The translations under genes and the position numbers were made by a program. Below, piece by piece: positions 32,127-41,572 of a stretch of 64,000 nucleotides of DNA (within the stretch, counting starts at the first letter, position 1; each line of letters starts with the position of its first letter). Below the pieces are notes generated by a model, which was not told where the DNA came from, ran no database searches, and saw nothing but the letters and a program-made list of their open reading frames with translations. Origin of the DNA: an uncultured Bacteroidota bacterium (lineage in GTDB: Bacteria > Bacteroidota > Bacteroidia > Chitinophagales > Chitinophagaceae); NCBI GenBank assembly GCA_903865435.1, contig CAIPJS010000095.1, forward strand, positions 1 through 64,000, read 5' to 3'.

Positions 32127-34721
32127 TTAAGCAGAGTTTCTTGCAGCGTTGATTACTCCAAACATGGTTCTGGTCAATAATTTTTCATAAGCAGCCAATA
32201 AGCTAGCTTCCAATAGAGGCTTTTGTACTTTAGACAAAGTGTATTGTTGAATGGTTAATAAAGGCAATACGATACGATCTCTTAATAAAATTGAATGTTT
32301 GGCAACGGTATCGGCTTCCATTAAACTTTTCGCATTGTTTAATTCTAAATACAATTGAGTAGTTAATTTAAACTCTTCTTTGATCGTTTGCCAAATGGGG
32401 TTGAATTCGGTATCTGCTTCGATGTATTTGGTAATAGCAAAATTCGATTTCACCATACTCATCATACTGTTGTCAATTAAGGTTCTAAAAAAAGAAACGT
32501 TATTAAATAAGGATTGTACTTCATTCCACAACCCTTTTTCTTTTAATACTTGTAATGCTGTACCGACACCATAAAAACCTGGTACATTTTGCTTTAGTTG
32601 GCTCCAGCTTCCTACAAATGGAATGGCTCTTAGATCGCTAAAACTTAAACTGTTACCGGTTCCTCTTTTTGTTGGACGACTGGCAATATTGCTTTTACCG
32701 TAATAATTTAAAGGACTAAATTTTTGCAAGTAGGACAAAAATAAAGGCTGCTCTTTTAATTGCTGATAAGATGCGTAACTGATATTGCCCATTTCTTCTA
32801 GTATGCTTCGGTCTCGTTCAGACAATTGTAGTTTAGTTTCTGCAAACAATTCATTGCTCAAGCCTGCACTTAATAATTGTTCTAAATTGTATTGAGCTGA
32901 TTGAATGGTACCAAAATTGGAAGTGATGGTTTGCCCCTGCACTGTCAATTGAATTTCATTGTTCTCAATTTGATTCCCCATGGATGCATAAAACTGATGC
33001 GTTTTACCACCACCTCTTGAAGGTGGACCACCTCTTCCATCAAAAAACTTTACAACAAATTGATGCTTTCTAGAGATAGCAGTTAATGTTTCTTTGGCTT
33101 TATAAATACTCCAATTGGCTTGTAAATAACCTCCATCTTTTGTACCATCGCTGAACCCCAACATGATGGTTTGTTCTTGTTTTCTAAAGCTTAAATGTGT
33201 TGCATACAAAGGGTATTGGTATAAAGTATCCATAATGGCTTCGGCAGCAGCTAAATCATCAATGGTTTCAAAAAGTGGTACAATATCTACCGTTTTTAAA
33301 TTTTCATCCCATCCACACAATCTAAATAAAGCATACAATTCCATCACATTTACTTCCGATTGACAATTGCTTATCACATATCTATGGCAACCTGCTTCTC
33401 CATTCATGGCTTGAACGGTGCGCATGGCATCAATACTTTCTAGTGTATCTTTTGTTATGGTATCAGCAAAATCATTTGGGTTTAAGCTCCCAGATAATTT
33501 ACTTAGGATTTCTAATTGAGCCTTAGTTTCTGAGGTTTCATAATGATCAGGTAGTAATTTTTTCCCAGTGCTGGCAAGAATTGTTTCATTTATTTTCATC
33601 AATACGGAATGATGGATTCTGCTGTCTTGTCGAATGTCCAAAGAAGCGAAATGCGTACCAAATAAATGTACTTTGTGCAATAAACTTTCCAATCTGGAAA
33701 GGTAAAGAGAATGATCTTCCTCAATAATTTTTTTCTTAATGGTTTCTAAGCTAGCAATGATTTCTTCCACCGCAATCGGGTGGCTCTCGTCAGGTCTAAA
33801 AACATTTTCATACAACTTAGCTTCCAGATTATTTAAAAGCACATCGATGCCAGAGAAAGTCAATTTTCTTTTTAATTTTCTTACATCTCTGTAATAACAA
33901 ACAATAATGCTACTTCTCAATCCCTTGGCTACATGAATGGTAGTGGCTGCATTTACAAAAGGATTGCCATCTCTATCTCCACCTGGCCAAAAGCCCAATT
34001 CAATAAAAGGATTGTTGCCCGTATAATTACTATCAAAAATTTCATGCACAATGCCACTATAAATATTCCCTATAGCATGATAGAAAACATTTTCTAAATA
34101 CCACATTAGGTTTAAAGCTTCCTCTGCAGGGCTAGGTTGTTTTTTATTGAAGAATGGGGTAAGGCCTAGTTGCTGAATGTATTGATTGATGGTATGAAAA
34201 TCATTTTTACCAATGGCTTCACCCATGTCATGAATGATGCCTAATACATTCGCTGGATAAAACTGGGTGGGATGCGCTGTTAAAACTATGCGCACTTTAA
34301 AATTTTCAAGCTTGTTTTTCAAAGCTTCTTCTTTGCCTGTAAAGGCAACATCTCTTATTAAAGTTTTTAAACTTCCTGGCCCTTCTACATCATTAACCGA
34401 TGTGAATGCTGCATCTTCAATGGCATCAAAAAGCACAACTTGTCTTTCGATGTATTGTACATATTTAAATAAGTGATCAATTTTTTCTGTTTCTGTTTCT
34501 ACTTGGGTGTGTCTGCTAAAAAAATAATCAACAATTTCATTGGGCGATTTCCCTTTGGCATAACCTTCTTCGCAGATTTGTAATAATATAGGAAGCAATG
34601 CGCCCACATTGGCAACGCCTGAATAGGGCAATGCTGCAAATAAACTATTGTAGATAATGTATTTATCAGATACATTTCTTCTAAATTGTTGTGAATAAAG
34701 GTTGGTGCTAAGTGTCATCAT
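32127..34721 (-). CDS. ppc: Phosphoenolpyruvate carboxylase
   Basis: Carboxylates PEP to oxaloacetate to refill the TCA cycle. At 864 aa it is close to the E. coli length (883). It has the catalytic His in VLTAHPTQF, the WPGGDRDGNP loop, the PEP-binding FDGRGGPPSRGGG (mobile Arg-Gly loop) and the LQEIWRS-type end replaced by TIQQYTLSKVQKPLL. The second Met (34718) is an alternative start. A near-consensus -7 box (TACCTTTA, minus strand, 34737-34730) lies just before the ATG. Confidence 0.97.
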   Translation of the reverse strand: MMTLSTNLYSQQFRRNVSDKYIIYNSLFAALPYSGVANVGALLPILLQICEEGYAKGKSPNEIVDYFFSRHTQVETETEKIDHLFKYVQYIERQVVLFDAIEDAAFTSVNDVEGPGSLKTLIRDVAFTGKEEALKNKLENFKVRIVLTAHPTQFYPANVLGIIHDMGEAIGKNDFHTINQYIQQLGLTPFFNKKQPSPAEEALNLMWYLENVFYHAIGNIYSGIVHEIFDSNYTGNNPFIELGFWPGGDRDGNPFVNAATTIHVAKGLRSSIIVCYYRDVRKLKRKLTFSGIDVLLNNLEAKLYENVFRPDESHPIAVEEIIASLETIKKKIIEEDHSLYLSRLESLLHKVHLFGTHFASLDIRQDSRIHHSVLMKINETILASTGKKLLPDHYETSETKAQLEILSKLSGSLNPNDFADTITKDTLESIDAMRTVQAMNGEAGCHRYVISNCQSEVNVMELYALFRLCGWDENLKTVDIVPLFETIDDLAAAEAIMDTLYQYPLYATHLSFRKQEQTIMLGFSDGTKDGGYLQANWSIYKAKETLTAISRKHQFVVKFFDGRGGPPSRGGGKTHQFYASMGNQIENNEIQLTVQGQTITSNFGTIQSAQYNLEQLLSAGLSNELFAETKLQLSERDRSILEEMGNISYASYQQLKEQPLFLSYLQKFSPLNYYGKSNIASRPTKRGTGNSLSFSDLRAIPFVGSWSQLKQNVPGFYGVGTALQVLKEKGLWNEVQSLFNNVSFFRTLIDNSMMSMVKSNFAITKYIEADTEFNPIWQTIKEEFKLTTQLYLELNNAKSLMEADTVAKHSILLRDRIVLPLLTIQQYTLSKVQKPLLEASLLAAYEKLLTRTMFGVINAARNSA

Positions 34722-34805
34722 TTGCAGTGTAAAGGTACTACAAATTAAACTTGAAATGGTGAAAGCCTTGCCAGCATTGATTCCTAATGAATGTTTGTTT
34801 TATAA

Positions 34806-35558
34806 TTAAAGCGTAGGAATATGTGTTGGATGTGTAAGGTCATGGTAAAATGCAAAAGTCCATTGTTCTTTAGCGCCTTCAAGCCACCAGGTTTGTCTGT
34901 ATTCCATACTTTTCTTTCCATCCAAATCGTATTTTGCTACAAATTTGGATTTCATCTGTTGTAATTGAGGTGCTACATCTGCTCCAAAAAATAGGGTTTC
35001 TCCATTTTCTTTGATCCATGCTACTTGATGAAATGGGCTGTGCGCGCCTGTTACTTGATAATGAATAAGATCATCAATGATTCCCTCATCTTCTGTCAAC
35101 CACTCTACGCCACTGAAAGCTGCAAGGGTTTCCACCTGTGTTCTTACATTGGGGTCTTTGGAATTTTCTATCACTTCATCAAAGTTTCTTTTTTGAACAT
35201 AATATTTTGCATAAGGAAAACTTATAAATCTTTCTTGATGAGCTGGGTGCATGTAACTGATGCCACCTATATGGTCTTTGTGTAAATGACTCAAGAAAAC
35301 CTTGGTAACAGAAGATGGATTGATCCCCAAAGCCATTAAATTGGCATGTATTTGCAATATGCCTTCTTTATGGTGATACCCTAATCCAGTATCCAATAAA
35401 ATAATGTCTTTTTCAGTAATCACAACAAAGGGTTGTACTTCTACCAAAATACTTCCCTTGGGTCTATTTTGAAATTGTTCATTGCTTTTTTCAAATGGGA
35501 CAAAAACCTTGGTAGAGTCTATCGAAAAACAACCTTCGGATAAAGGATAAATACGCAT
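34806..35558 (-). CDS. Metallo-beta-lactamase-fold hydrolase
   Basis: A 250-aa cytosolic protein (no signal peptide) with the two-metal motif LSHLHKDHIGG (HxHxDH), preceded by the strand IILLDTGLGY, then a mid-protein His (TGAHSPFHQV) and GADVAP near the end. It looks like the quorum-quenching-lactonase or general hydrolase branch; the substrate is unknown. It starts 16 bases after mrdB and may be the last gene of the cell-shape transcript, an unusual companion for mre genes. Confidence 0.9.
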   Translation of the reverse strand: MRIYPLSEGCFSIDSTKVFVPFEKSNEQFQNRPKGSILVEVQPFVVITEKDIILLDTGLGYHHKEGILQIHANLMALGINPSSVTKVFLSHLHKDHIGGISYMHPAHQERFISFPYAKYYVQKRNFDEVIENSKDPNVRTQVETLAAFSGVEWLTEDEGIIDDLIHYQVTGAHSPFHQVAWIKENGETLFFGADVAPQLQQMKSKFVAKYDLDGKKSMEYRQTWWLEGAKEQWTFAFYHDLTHPTHIPTL

Positions 35559-35574
35559 GGAGCAAAATTAAGCA

Positions 35575-36918
35575 TTAACGAAGCACCATTTGCCGATCGG
35601 CGTCTAATCTTAATAAAATAAATAAAAGTACCGTAAAGGTTAATAAGGAAGATCCTCCATAACTAATTAATGGAAGTGGTATGCCTACCACAGGGAACAA
35701 ACCAACGGTCATACTGATGTTAACGGCAATATGAAAAAAGAAAATGCCTACTACGCTGTAGGCGTATACTCTAGAAAAAACACTTCTTTGTCTTTCGGCA
35801 ATCCGAATGAGTCGAAATAAGAAAAATAAATACAAAGCTAAAAATACAAAAGTACCTACAAACCCAAAAGCTTCGCCTAAGGATGTAAATATAAAATCGG
35901 TATGTTGTTCTGGAACATATTTTCCTCTGGTTTGTGTTCCTTTTAAAAATCCTCTTCCCCAAAATCCACCAGACCCAATCGCAATCTTACTTTGTTTTAC
36001 ATTGTAATCGTCTGGTTTTTTTCCATGATGTTCGCCCGAACTGGAAGCAGATTTTTTATTTTGTGAACAATCGTATTCTTTTCCTATCATGCTGTATATC
36101 CTGGTACTTTGGTAACACTCAAATACATGATTGAAAATATAGGGCACTGCAAAACGCACAGTTCCAAAACAAATACCCCAAATACCAATGACAAGTAAAA
36201 TTTTATTTTTATTTTTTTTGAATTTTTTAATCATGGAAAAAATAAATAATCCTGCAATGGCAGTTAATATGATGGCAAGCACGCTAGGTTCTAATAATAA
36301 AGTGGCAATCACCAATATTGCAAAGGAAAGTAAGACTACTAAAATTACAGGTGGCAAACCTTCACGATACATGGCAAAAATAAATGCACTGTACACCAAG
36401 GCCAAACCCATTTCATGTTGCATGATAGATAAAACAGCCGGCAATGCAATGGCTGCGCCAGCAATTAAATGAGATTTTAATTTTTTAAAATCAGTTTCGG
36501 GCTTGGATATAAATTTTGCAAGAAATAAGGCAGTAAATATTTTACACAATTCTGCAGGTTGCAAATTAAACCCACCCGCAATGGGTATCCAGCTTTTTGA
36601 CCCATTGATATTTTTTCCTAATACAAAAGTAGCCAACATTAAAAGTATACCTGCTGCATAAGAGATGTTTGCAAAAGCTGTAAATACTTTACTGTCTAGC
36701 AATAAAATAAAGATGGCCACCACTGCGCAGAAAATAGAAAAATAAATTTGTTTGCTAAAATTGGTTTTAGCCATTAAAATGGTACCACTCCAATTTAAAC
36801 TAGGATTGTATTCGACCATAAATATACACAGCACACCTATAGCCACCATGATCAGGTACAATACAATGACTGCTAGGTCAGTGCCTTTAGAAAAATCATG
36901 GTTGGTATTAGATGTCAT
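35575..36918 (-). CDS. mrdB: Rod-shape SEDS glycosyltransferase RodA
   Basis: Peptidoglycan polymerase of the elongasome, working with PBP2. At 447 aa it is longer than E. coli RodA (370). About ten membrane segments are visible, with SKSWIPIAGGFNLQPAELCK (the conserved family block), QHEMGLALV and PEQHTDFIFTSLGEAFGF (the SEDS signature), ending PLPLISYGGSS. The extra length is mainly a hydrophobic/basic stretch and a hydrophilic loop (about 265-300, CSQNKKSASSSGEHHGKK). It overlaps mrdA by 11 bases. Confidence 0.95.
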   Translation of the reverse strand: MTSNTNHDFSKGTDLAVIVLYLIMVAIGVLCIFMVEYNPSLNWSGTILMAKTNFSKQIYFSIFCAVVAIFILLLDSKVFTAFANISYAAGILLMLATFVLGKNINGSKSWIPIAGGFNLQPAELCKIFTALFLAKFISKPETDFKKLKSHLIAGAAIALPAVLSIMQHEMGLALVYSAFIFAMYREGLPPVILVVLLSFAILVIATLLLEPSVLAIILTAIAGLFIFSMIKKFKKNKNKILLVIGIWGICFGTVRFAVPYIFNHVFECYQSTRIYSMIGKEYDCSQNKKSASSSGEHHGKKPDDYNVKQSKIAIGSGGFWGRGFLKGTQTRGKYVPEQHTDFIFTSLGEAFGFVGTFVFLALYLFFLFRLIRIAERQRSVFSRVYAYSVVGIFFFHIAVNISMTVGLFPVVGIPLPLISYGGSSLLTFTVLLFILLRLDADRQMVLR

Positions 36919-39025
36919 TTTGTTTTGAAATGTGTTTTTTCTTTTTATGCGATGGAGTTAATGCGTTCTCTTTATTTTTTTGTGGCACGGGAATGGGTGC
37001 GGGAGGCACTTTATTTTTTTGAAAGGTATCTATTTTTGAAAGGGTATCAATTTTAGGTTGAATGGGGGCTGTTTCAGAAACCATTTCCATATCCCAAATG
37101 TCGGACAACTCATCGTTATTGTAATTATGCGGTGTCAACATTTCAGTTTTATTGTTTCTAATGTACCAATCTTTTATAGCTGCAGGCATTAAATCTACAT
37201 TGGATAAATAATCTACTTTGGTTTTGCTTTCTTTGGTTAAGGTATCATTCAAATACTTTTCCATCAATAAGCCACCAATAGGACCTGCCCAAGTGGCACC
37301 AAATCCAGCATTTTCTACTACCACTGCCACTGCAATTTTTGGATTGTCTTTAGGTGCAAAGCAAACAAATAAGGAGTGATTTTTCCCGTGTGGATTTTGT
37401 GCAGTACCTGTTTTGGCGCAAAACTCATGTCCTGGCACTTTAATAAAAGCGGCCGTACCAAATACAGTGACTCCATACATGCCTTCTTTAATAATGTCAA
37501 AATATTCTTTAGGTATTTTGGTAACCGCTTGTTTGGTTCTAAATTTTGCCAATACTTCTTTATCTGTCTCATCTTCCTCTTCCACACTGTCGACAAAATG
37601 GGGGGTATAATAATAACCTTGATTGGCAATAAAGGCCATGGCATTGGCCAATTGCAAAGGTGTGGCAGTCATTCTATCTTGACCAATTCCTAAGGTAAGC
37701 ATGTAACAACTGTTCCAAAATTTTGCACCTCCAAAATCTTTATTGTATTGCGCTGTATCTGGAATGCTTGCTCTGTTTTCACTTGGTAAATCAATGCCTA
37801 ATTTTCTTCCCAATCCAAAACCATTCACATATTCTTTCCATTTCAAATAGCCCAATTTTGCATTGTGGTATTTTGGATTGTCAATGGCCATTCTAAATAC
37901 CTGTAAAAAATAAGAGTTGCATGAATTGGCTAATGCCAATTGTAAATTGGCTGCATGTCCGGCATTATGGTGTTCACATTTACGTGGATCACCACAAGCG
38001 GTATACAATCCAAAACAATTGTATCCAAAACTTGGAGTAATCAAGCCTTCGTCCAATGCAATCAATGCGCCCATAGGCTTGAAAGTAGAACCTGGAGGGT
38101 ATTGCCCTTTGATGGCACGATTGTATATTGGACGGGCGGTATCGGTTAGCAATCGACCAATTGTTTTTCGACGTTGATTTCCCGTAAGTAAATTGGGATT
38201 GTATCCTGGACTAGATGCCATTGCAATGATGCTTCCTGTTTTAGGATTGATGGCCACCGCACTTCCAATTTTATGTTGCAATAATTTTTCGGCCAATTGT
38301 TGTACTTCCACATCCATACTGGTATATAAATTTCTTCCAGCTATGGCTGCGGTATCAAATTGACCTTTTTCAAATGCGCCTTGTATTTTTCCTTTATTGT
38401 CTCTTAAATATCTTTTCACACCTCTTTGTCCCATTAAGATAGACTCGTATTGTTTTTCTAAACCAGTCATCCCTGCATAATCACCCATCTCATAGCCCTC
38501 TTCTGCATGCTTTTCTAAAAATTTTACATCTACTTCAGCCACATAGCCCAATACATGCGCTGCAGTATTGTAGGGGTAATTTCTGATAGAACGCTCCGTT
38601 AAAGAGAAACCAGGTAAACGATACAAATTTTCAGTTATTTGCGCATACACTTCGGTAGAAAGAAAGGGTTCAAAAATGCCCGATTTTACTCTTGAATTTT
38701 TGACAATCACTTCGATCATTCTTTTGCTATATTCTTCTTTGTCTATATTTAAAATGGAACATAGTGTTGCTGTGTCTACTCCCTTGGCTTCATTCGGGAT
38801 GACCACCAAATCATAACTAATGGTATTTTCAAGTAAGGCTCTTTTTTTTCTATCAAAAATAATTCCTCTATCGGGGTAAATAATTTTTCTAAAAATGGCA
38901 TTGTTGTTGGCAGCAAGCACATATTTAGAAGAAAAGATTTGCAAGCTCACTAATTGCAATATGATTAAAGAAAAGATTACTCCGATGATGATTTGAATGA
39001 TGCGACCTCGGTTCGAATTGTACAT
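36908..39025 (-). CDS. mrdA: Penicillin-binding protein 2
   Basis: Class B transpeptidase of the elongasome. At 705 aa it has one N-terminal membrane helix (about 9-30), a pedestal domain (40-235, YPDRGIIFDRKKRAL, GMTGLEKQYE) and a transpeptidase domain with STFK (Ser313-Lys316), SCN (368-370) and KTGT. A Cys/His-rich loop between STFK and SCN (Cys337, Cys344, Cys350, His352, His353, His357) could bind zinc. The C-terminus carries an ~70-residue Pro/Lys-rich tail absent from E. coli. Overlaps mrdB; 9 bases after mreD. Confidence 0.97.
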   Translation of the reverse strand: MYNSNRGRIIQIIIGVIFSLIILQLVSLQIFSSKYVLAANNNAIFRKIIYPDRGIIFDRKKRALLENTISYDLVVIPNEAKGVDTATLCSILNIDKEEYSKRMIEVIVKNSRVKSGIFEPFLSTEVYAQITENLYRLPGFSLTERSIRNYPYNTAAHVLGYVAEVDVKFLEKHAEEGYEMGDYAGMTGLEKQYESILMGQRGVKRYLRDNKGKIQGAFEKGQFDTAAIAGRNLYTSMDVEVQQLAEKLLQHKIGSAVAINPKTGSIIAMASSPGYNPNLLTGNQRRKTIGRLLTDTARPIYNRAIKGQYPPGSTFKPMGALIALDEGLITPSFGYNCFGLYTACGDPRKCEHHNAGHAANLQLALANSCNSYFLQVFRMAIDNPKYHNAKLGYLKWKEYVNGFGLGRKLGIDLPSENRASIPDTAQYNKDFGGAKFWNSCYMLTLGIGQDRMTATPLQLANAMAFIANQGYYYTPHFVDSVEEEDETDKEVLAKFRTKQAVTKIPKEYFDIIKEGMYGVTVFGTAAFIKVPGHEFCAKTGTAQNPHGKNHSLFVCFAPKDNPKIAVAVVVENAGFGATWAGPIGGLLMEKYLNDTLTKESKTKVDYLSNVDLMPAAIKDWYIRNNKTEMLTPHNYNNDELSDIWDMEMVSETAPIQPKIDTLSKIDTFQKNKVPPAPIPVPQKNKENALTPSHKKKKHISKQNDI

Positions 39026-39034
39026 AACTGTAGA

Positions 39035-39556
39035 TTATCTTTTTATCTTTCTTCGGTTCATGGCCAATTCAACTATAAAAATCAAAAGCACACTAATTAA
39101 AGTGGTGGCAAATACTTTGCCTAAAAAATATCCGAAACTTCCAAATTGCAACCACTCTAATAAAACCAAATAAAAGTGATGGATAAATGTAAGGGCAAAA
39201 ACATAGAAGGCATATGGTCCCCAGCCCATTGAACCAATACTGGGCTCTCTATTAATTTCTTCAGAAGCTTCTTGAGATAAAAGTAAATTTAAGATGGTGG
39301 GTCTGAAATATCCAAGCAAACTACAAGCAGCGGCATGTAAACCGGGTGTATTGGTAAATAAATCTAACGCATAACCAGTAATAAAACCAAGAAGGGTGAG
39401 TGTAATTCTCTTGGTACCAAATGGCAACCACAATAAAAATAAAAAATAAAAATAAGGGGTGATGTATTGATGTAATGGAGGTACCTCATTCAAAATAACA
39501 ATTTGAATGAACAGAAATAAAACAAACCTAGCCGTATTTTTTATCAGGTTATTCAT
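39035..39556 (-). CDS. mreD: Rod-shape protein MreD
   Basis: A 173-aa membrane protein with about five helices and the family start IKNTARFVLFLFIQIVIL, then FLFLLWLPFG and DLFTNTPGLHAAACSLLGYFRP, typical of MreD. It links MreC to the RodA-PBP2 complex in the inner membrane (family knowledge). It overlaps mreC by 8 bases and precedes mrdA by 9, so translation is probably coupled. Confidence 0.92.
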   Translation of the reverse strand: MNNLIKNTARFVLFLFIQIVILNEVPPLHQYITPYFYFLFLLWLPFGTKRITLTLLGFITGYALDLFTNTPGLHAAACSLLGYFRPTILNLLLSQEASEEINREPSIGSMGWGPYAFYVFALTFIHHFYLVLLEWLQFGSFGYFLGKVFATTLISVLLIFIVELAMNRRKIKR

Positions 39557-40403
39557 TTTTGGGCTCGTTTTTTTCTACATTTTTCTGATCTGCCATACGT
39601 CTATTCTCTACTAAATAAATATATTCTAAATTATAAAAATTTGTAGTGGATTTTACATTCAAAGTCAAGTAATTGCTTGAGGCATCTTTAATTACACTCG
39701 TCACCCGACCAATCATTAACTGTGCAGGAAAATTAGAGGAGTAGGGACTGGTTAAAACAGAATCTCCAATTTTTGGTGCAGCACTTTTGGAGATGTTCTT
39801 TAATACCAATACACTAGGGTCTTCGCCGTCCCATTCGATACTTCCCGCTATTTTATCCCTTTTTAACATGGCACTCACTTTGCTATTTCGATGCAGTAAG
39901 CTCATGATTTTGCTGTAATGGTCGTTGACTTCTATCACCACACCCACAATACTACCTTCTGGGCTAATGGCTGCCATGTCTTTTTTGACACCTTGCAAGC
40001 TACCTCTTTCAATGGTGATGTAATTTTTTTGAAGCGTAAAAGTATTGCCTACCACTTTGGCTGGGTAGTAAAAGAACTTTCTAATTTTCTCTAAACTGTC
40101 TTTTCTTAAAACAAGGGTGCCTAATTTTTTTGTAGTATCAAATGGAACAAAATTTTGTGCCAACTGATTTCTAAGTGCTGTATTTTCGGCAGTTAACTGC
40201 GCATTGATTTTACTTAAATTAAAATAGTAAGCCCAGTTATTGTATTTTTTATTGATGTTACCCGTAACTTGATTGCTCCAACCACCAAAAAATGTTTGGT
40301 AAGTTTTATTATAGGAAGACAACATGACCAATGATACAATTTGCAGTATCAAAAAAGCTATGAATGTAAAATTTTGTCTTATAAACCCAATGATATTCTT
40401 CAA
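39549..40403 (-). CDS. mreC: Rod-shape protein MreC
   Basis: A 284-aa protein with one N-terminal membrane helix (about 10-30), a coiled coil (KINAQLTAENTALRNQLAQ) and the double beta-barrel periplasmic domain (ITIERGSLQGVKKDMAAIS, GSIVGVVIEVNDHYSKIMSLL, LMIGRVTSVIKD). It is the periplasmic scaffold that activates PBP2. A charged C-terminal tail (NVEKNEPKNE) ends the protein. The gap to mreB is 36 bases; the overlap with mreD is 8. Confidence 0.95.
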   Translation of the reverse strand: MKNIIGFIRQNFTFIAFLILQIVSLVMLSSYNKTYQTFFGGWSNQVTGNINKKYNNWAYYFNLSKINAQLTAENTALRNQLAQNFVPFDTTKKLGTLVLRKDSLEKIRKFFYYPAKVVGNTFTLQKNYITIERGSLQGVKKDMAAISPEGSIVGVVIEVNDHYSKIMSLLHRNSKVSAMLKRDKIAGSIEWDGEDPSVLVLKNISKSAAPKIGDSVLTSPYSSNFPAQLMIGRVTSVIKDASSNYLTLNVKSTTNFYNLEYIYLVENRRMADQKNVEKNEPKNE

Positions 40404-40439
40404 TGGTCATCTCCTTTAAGCAAGTTCATTAATATTCTT

Positions 40440-41465
40440 TTATCTCATGATAAAAGGAAAGCGCTGGTAATTTTTCAACGCAATGCCTGTTCCGCGCACC
40501 ACACTTTTAAGTGGATCCTCTGCAATGTGCACAGGCAATTTAATTTTTTGACTCAATCTTTTATCCAAGCCACGCAATAAAGCACCACCACCCGTTAAGT
40601 ACAAACCTCTGCGATAAATATCCGCTGCTAATTCGGGCGGCGTCGTTTCCAAGGCTTTTAAAATAGCTTCTTCAATTTTAAAAATACTTTTGTCTAATGC
40701 CTCTGCAACTTCTTGGTAAGTAACCATAATTTGTTTAGGAATACCTGTAACTAAGTCACGACCGTTGACTGGCATGTCATCTGGAGGATTGTCTAAATCT
40801 TTCAATGCAGCGCCAACATGTATTTTAATTTGTTCTGCGGTACGCTCACCAATTAATAAACTATGATAACGTCTTAATGCTTCCATGATGTCTGCAGTAA
40901 ATTCATCTCCTGCAATACGAATACTTTGATCACAAACTATTCCTGCAAGTGCGATGACTGTAATACCTGTTGTTCCACCTCCAATATCAATAATCATATT
41001 TCCAACTGGCTCTTCTACATCAATTCCAATTCCCAATGCAGCTGCCATCGGTTCATGAATCATATATACTTCTTTTGCACCAGCTTGCTCTGCACTATCG
41101 CGTACGGCTCTTTTCTCCACTTCGGTAATGGAAGAAGGAATACATATAACCATTCTCCAACTTGGAGGAAACAAAGGCTTCTTTGGATAAATCATTTTCA
41201 TCAACTCACGAATCATTAATTCGGCAGCGTTGAAATCGGCAATGACACCATCTTTTAATGGGCGAACTGTTTTAATACTTTCGTGCGTTTTTTCATGCAT
41301 CAACAATGCTTTCTTGCCTACGCCTAAAACTTCTTTCATATTATTCCTATTCAAAGCAATAATAGAAGGTTCATTCACTACCACTTCGTCGTTGTGAATA
41401 ATTAGCGTATTGGCTGTACCTAAGTCCATCGCTATTTCTTGCGTAAAAAAATTAAATAATCCCAT
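40440..41465 (-). CDS. mreB: Cell-shape actin homologue MreB
   Basis: Actin-fold filament protein that guides lateral wall synthesis. At 341 aa it has the N-terminal amphipathic start MGLFNFFTQEIAMDLGTANT (phosphate 1), MIIDIGGGTTGITVIAL (phosphate 2), IHEPMAAALG and LTGGGALLRGLD (adenosine). It is the first gene of mreB-mreC-mreD-mrdA-mrdB, a complete elongasome operon, so the cell is expected to be rod-shaped (inference). Confidence 0.98.
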   Translation of the reverse strand: MGLFNFFTQEIAMDLGTANTLIIHNDEVVVNEPSIIALNRNNMKEVLGVGKKALLMHEKTHESIKTVRPLKDGVIADFNAAELMIRELMKMIYPKKPLFPPSWRMVICIPSSITEVEKRAVRDSAEQAGAKEVYMIHEPMAAALGIGIDVEEPVGNMIIDIGGGTTGITVIALAGIVCDQSIRIAGDEFTADIMEALRRYHSLLIGERTAEQIKIHVGAALKDLDNPPDDMPVNGRDLVTGIPKQIMVTYQEVAEALDKSIFKIEEAILKALETTPPELAADIYRRGLYLTGGGALLRGLDKRLSQKIKLPVHIAEDPLKSVVRGTGIALKNYQRFPFIMR

Positions 41466-41572
41466 TGTGCATCAGTATTTGAATAGTTCAGATTGAATGA
41501 AGCAAAATTCATCTAAAATCCTTACACTACAAAGCTTTTTGCAAATGAATCAATATTTTTTCAAATATTTTT

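Noticed and set aside
40926-41219. Plus-strand Cys/Asn-rich open frame inside mreB
   Set aside because: Antisense shadow of conserved mreB codons; the Cys richness comes from reverse-read codons, not a metal-binding peptide.
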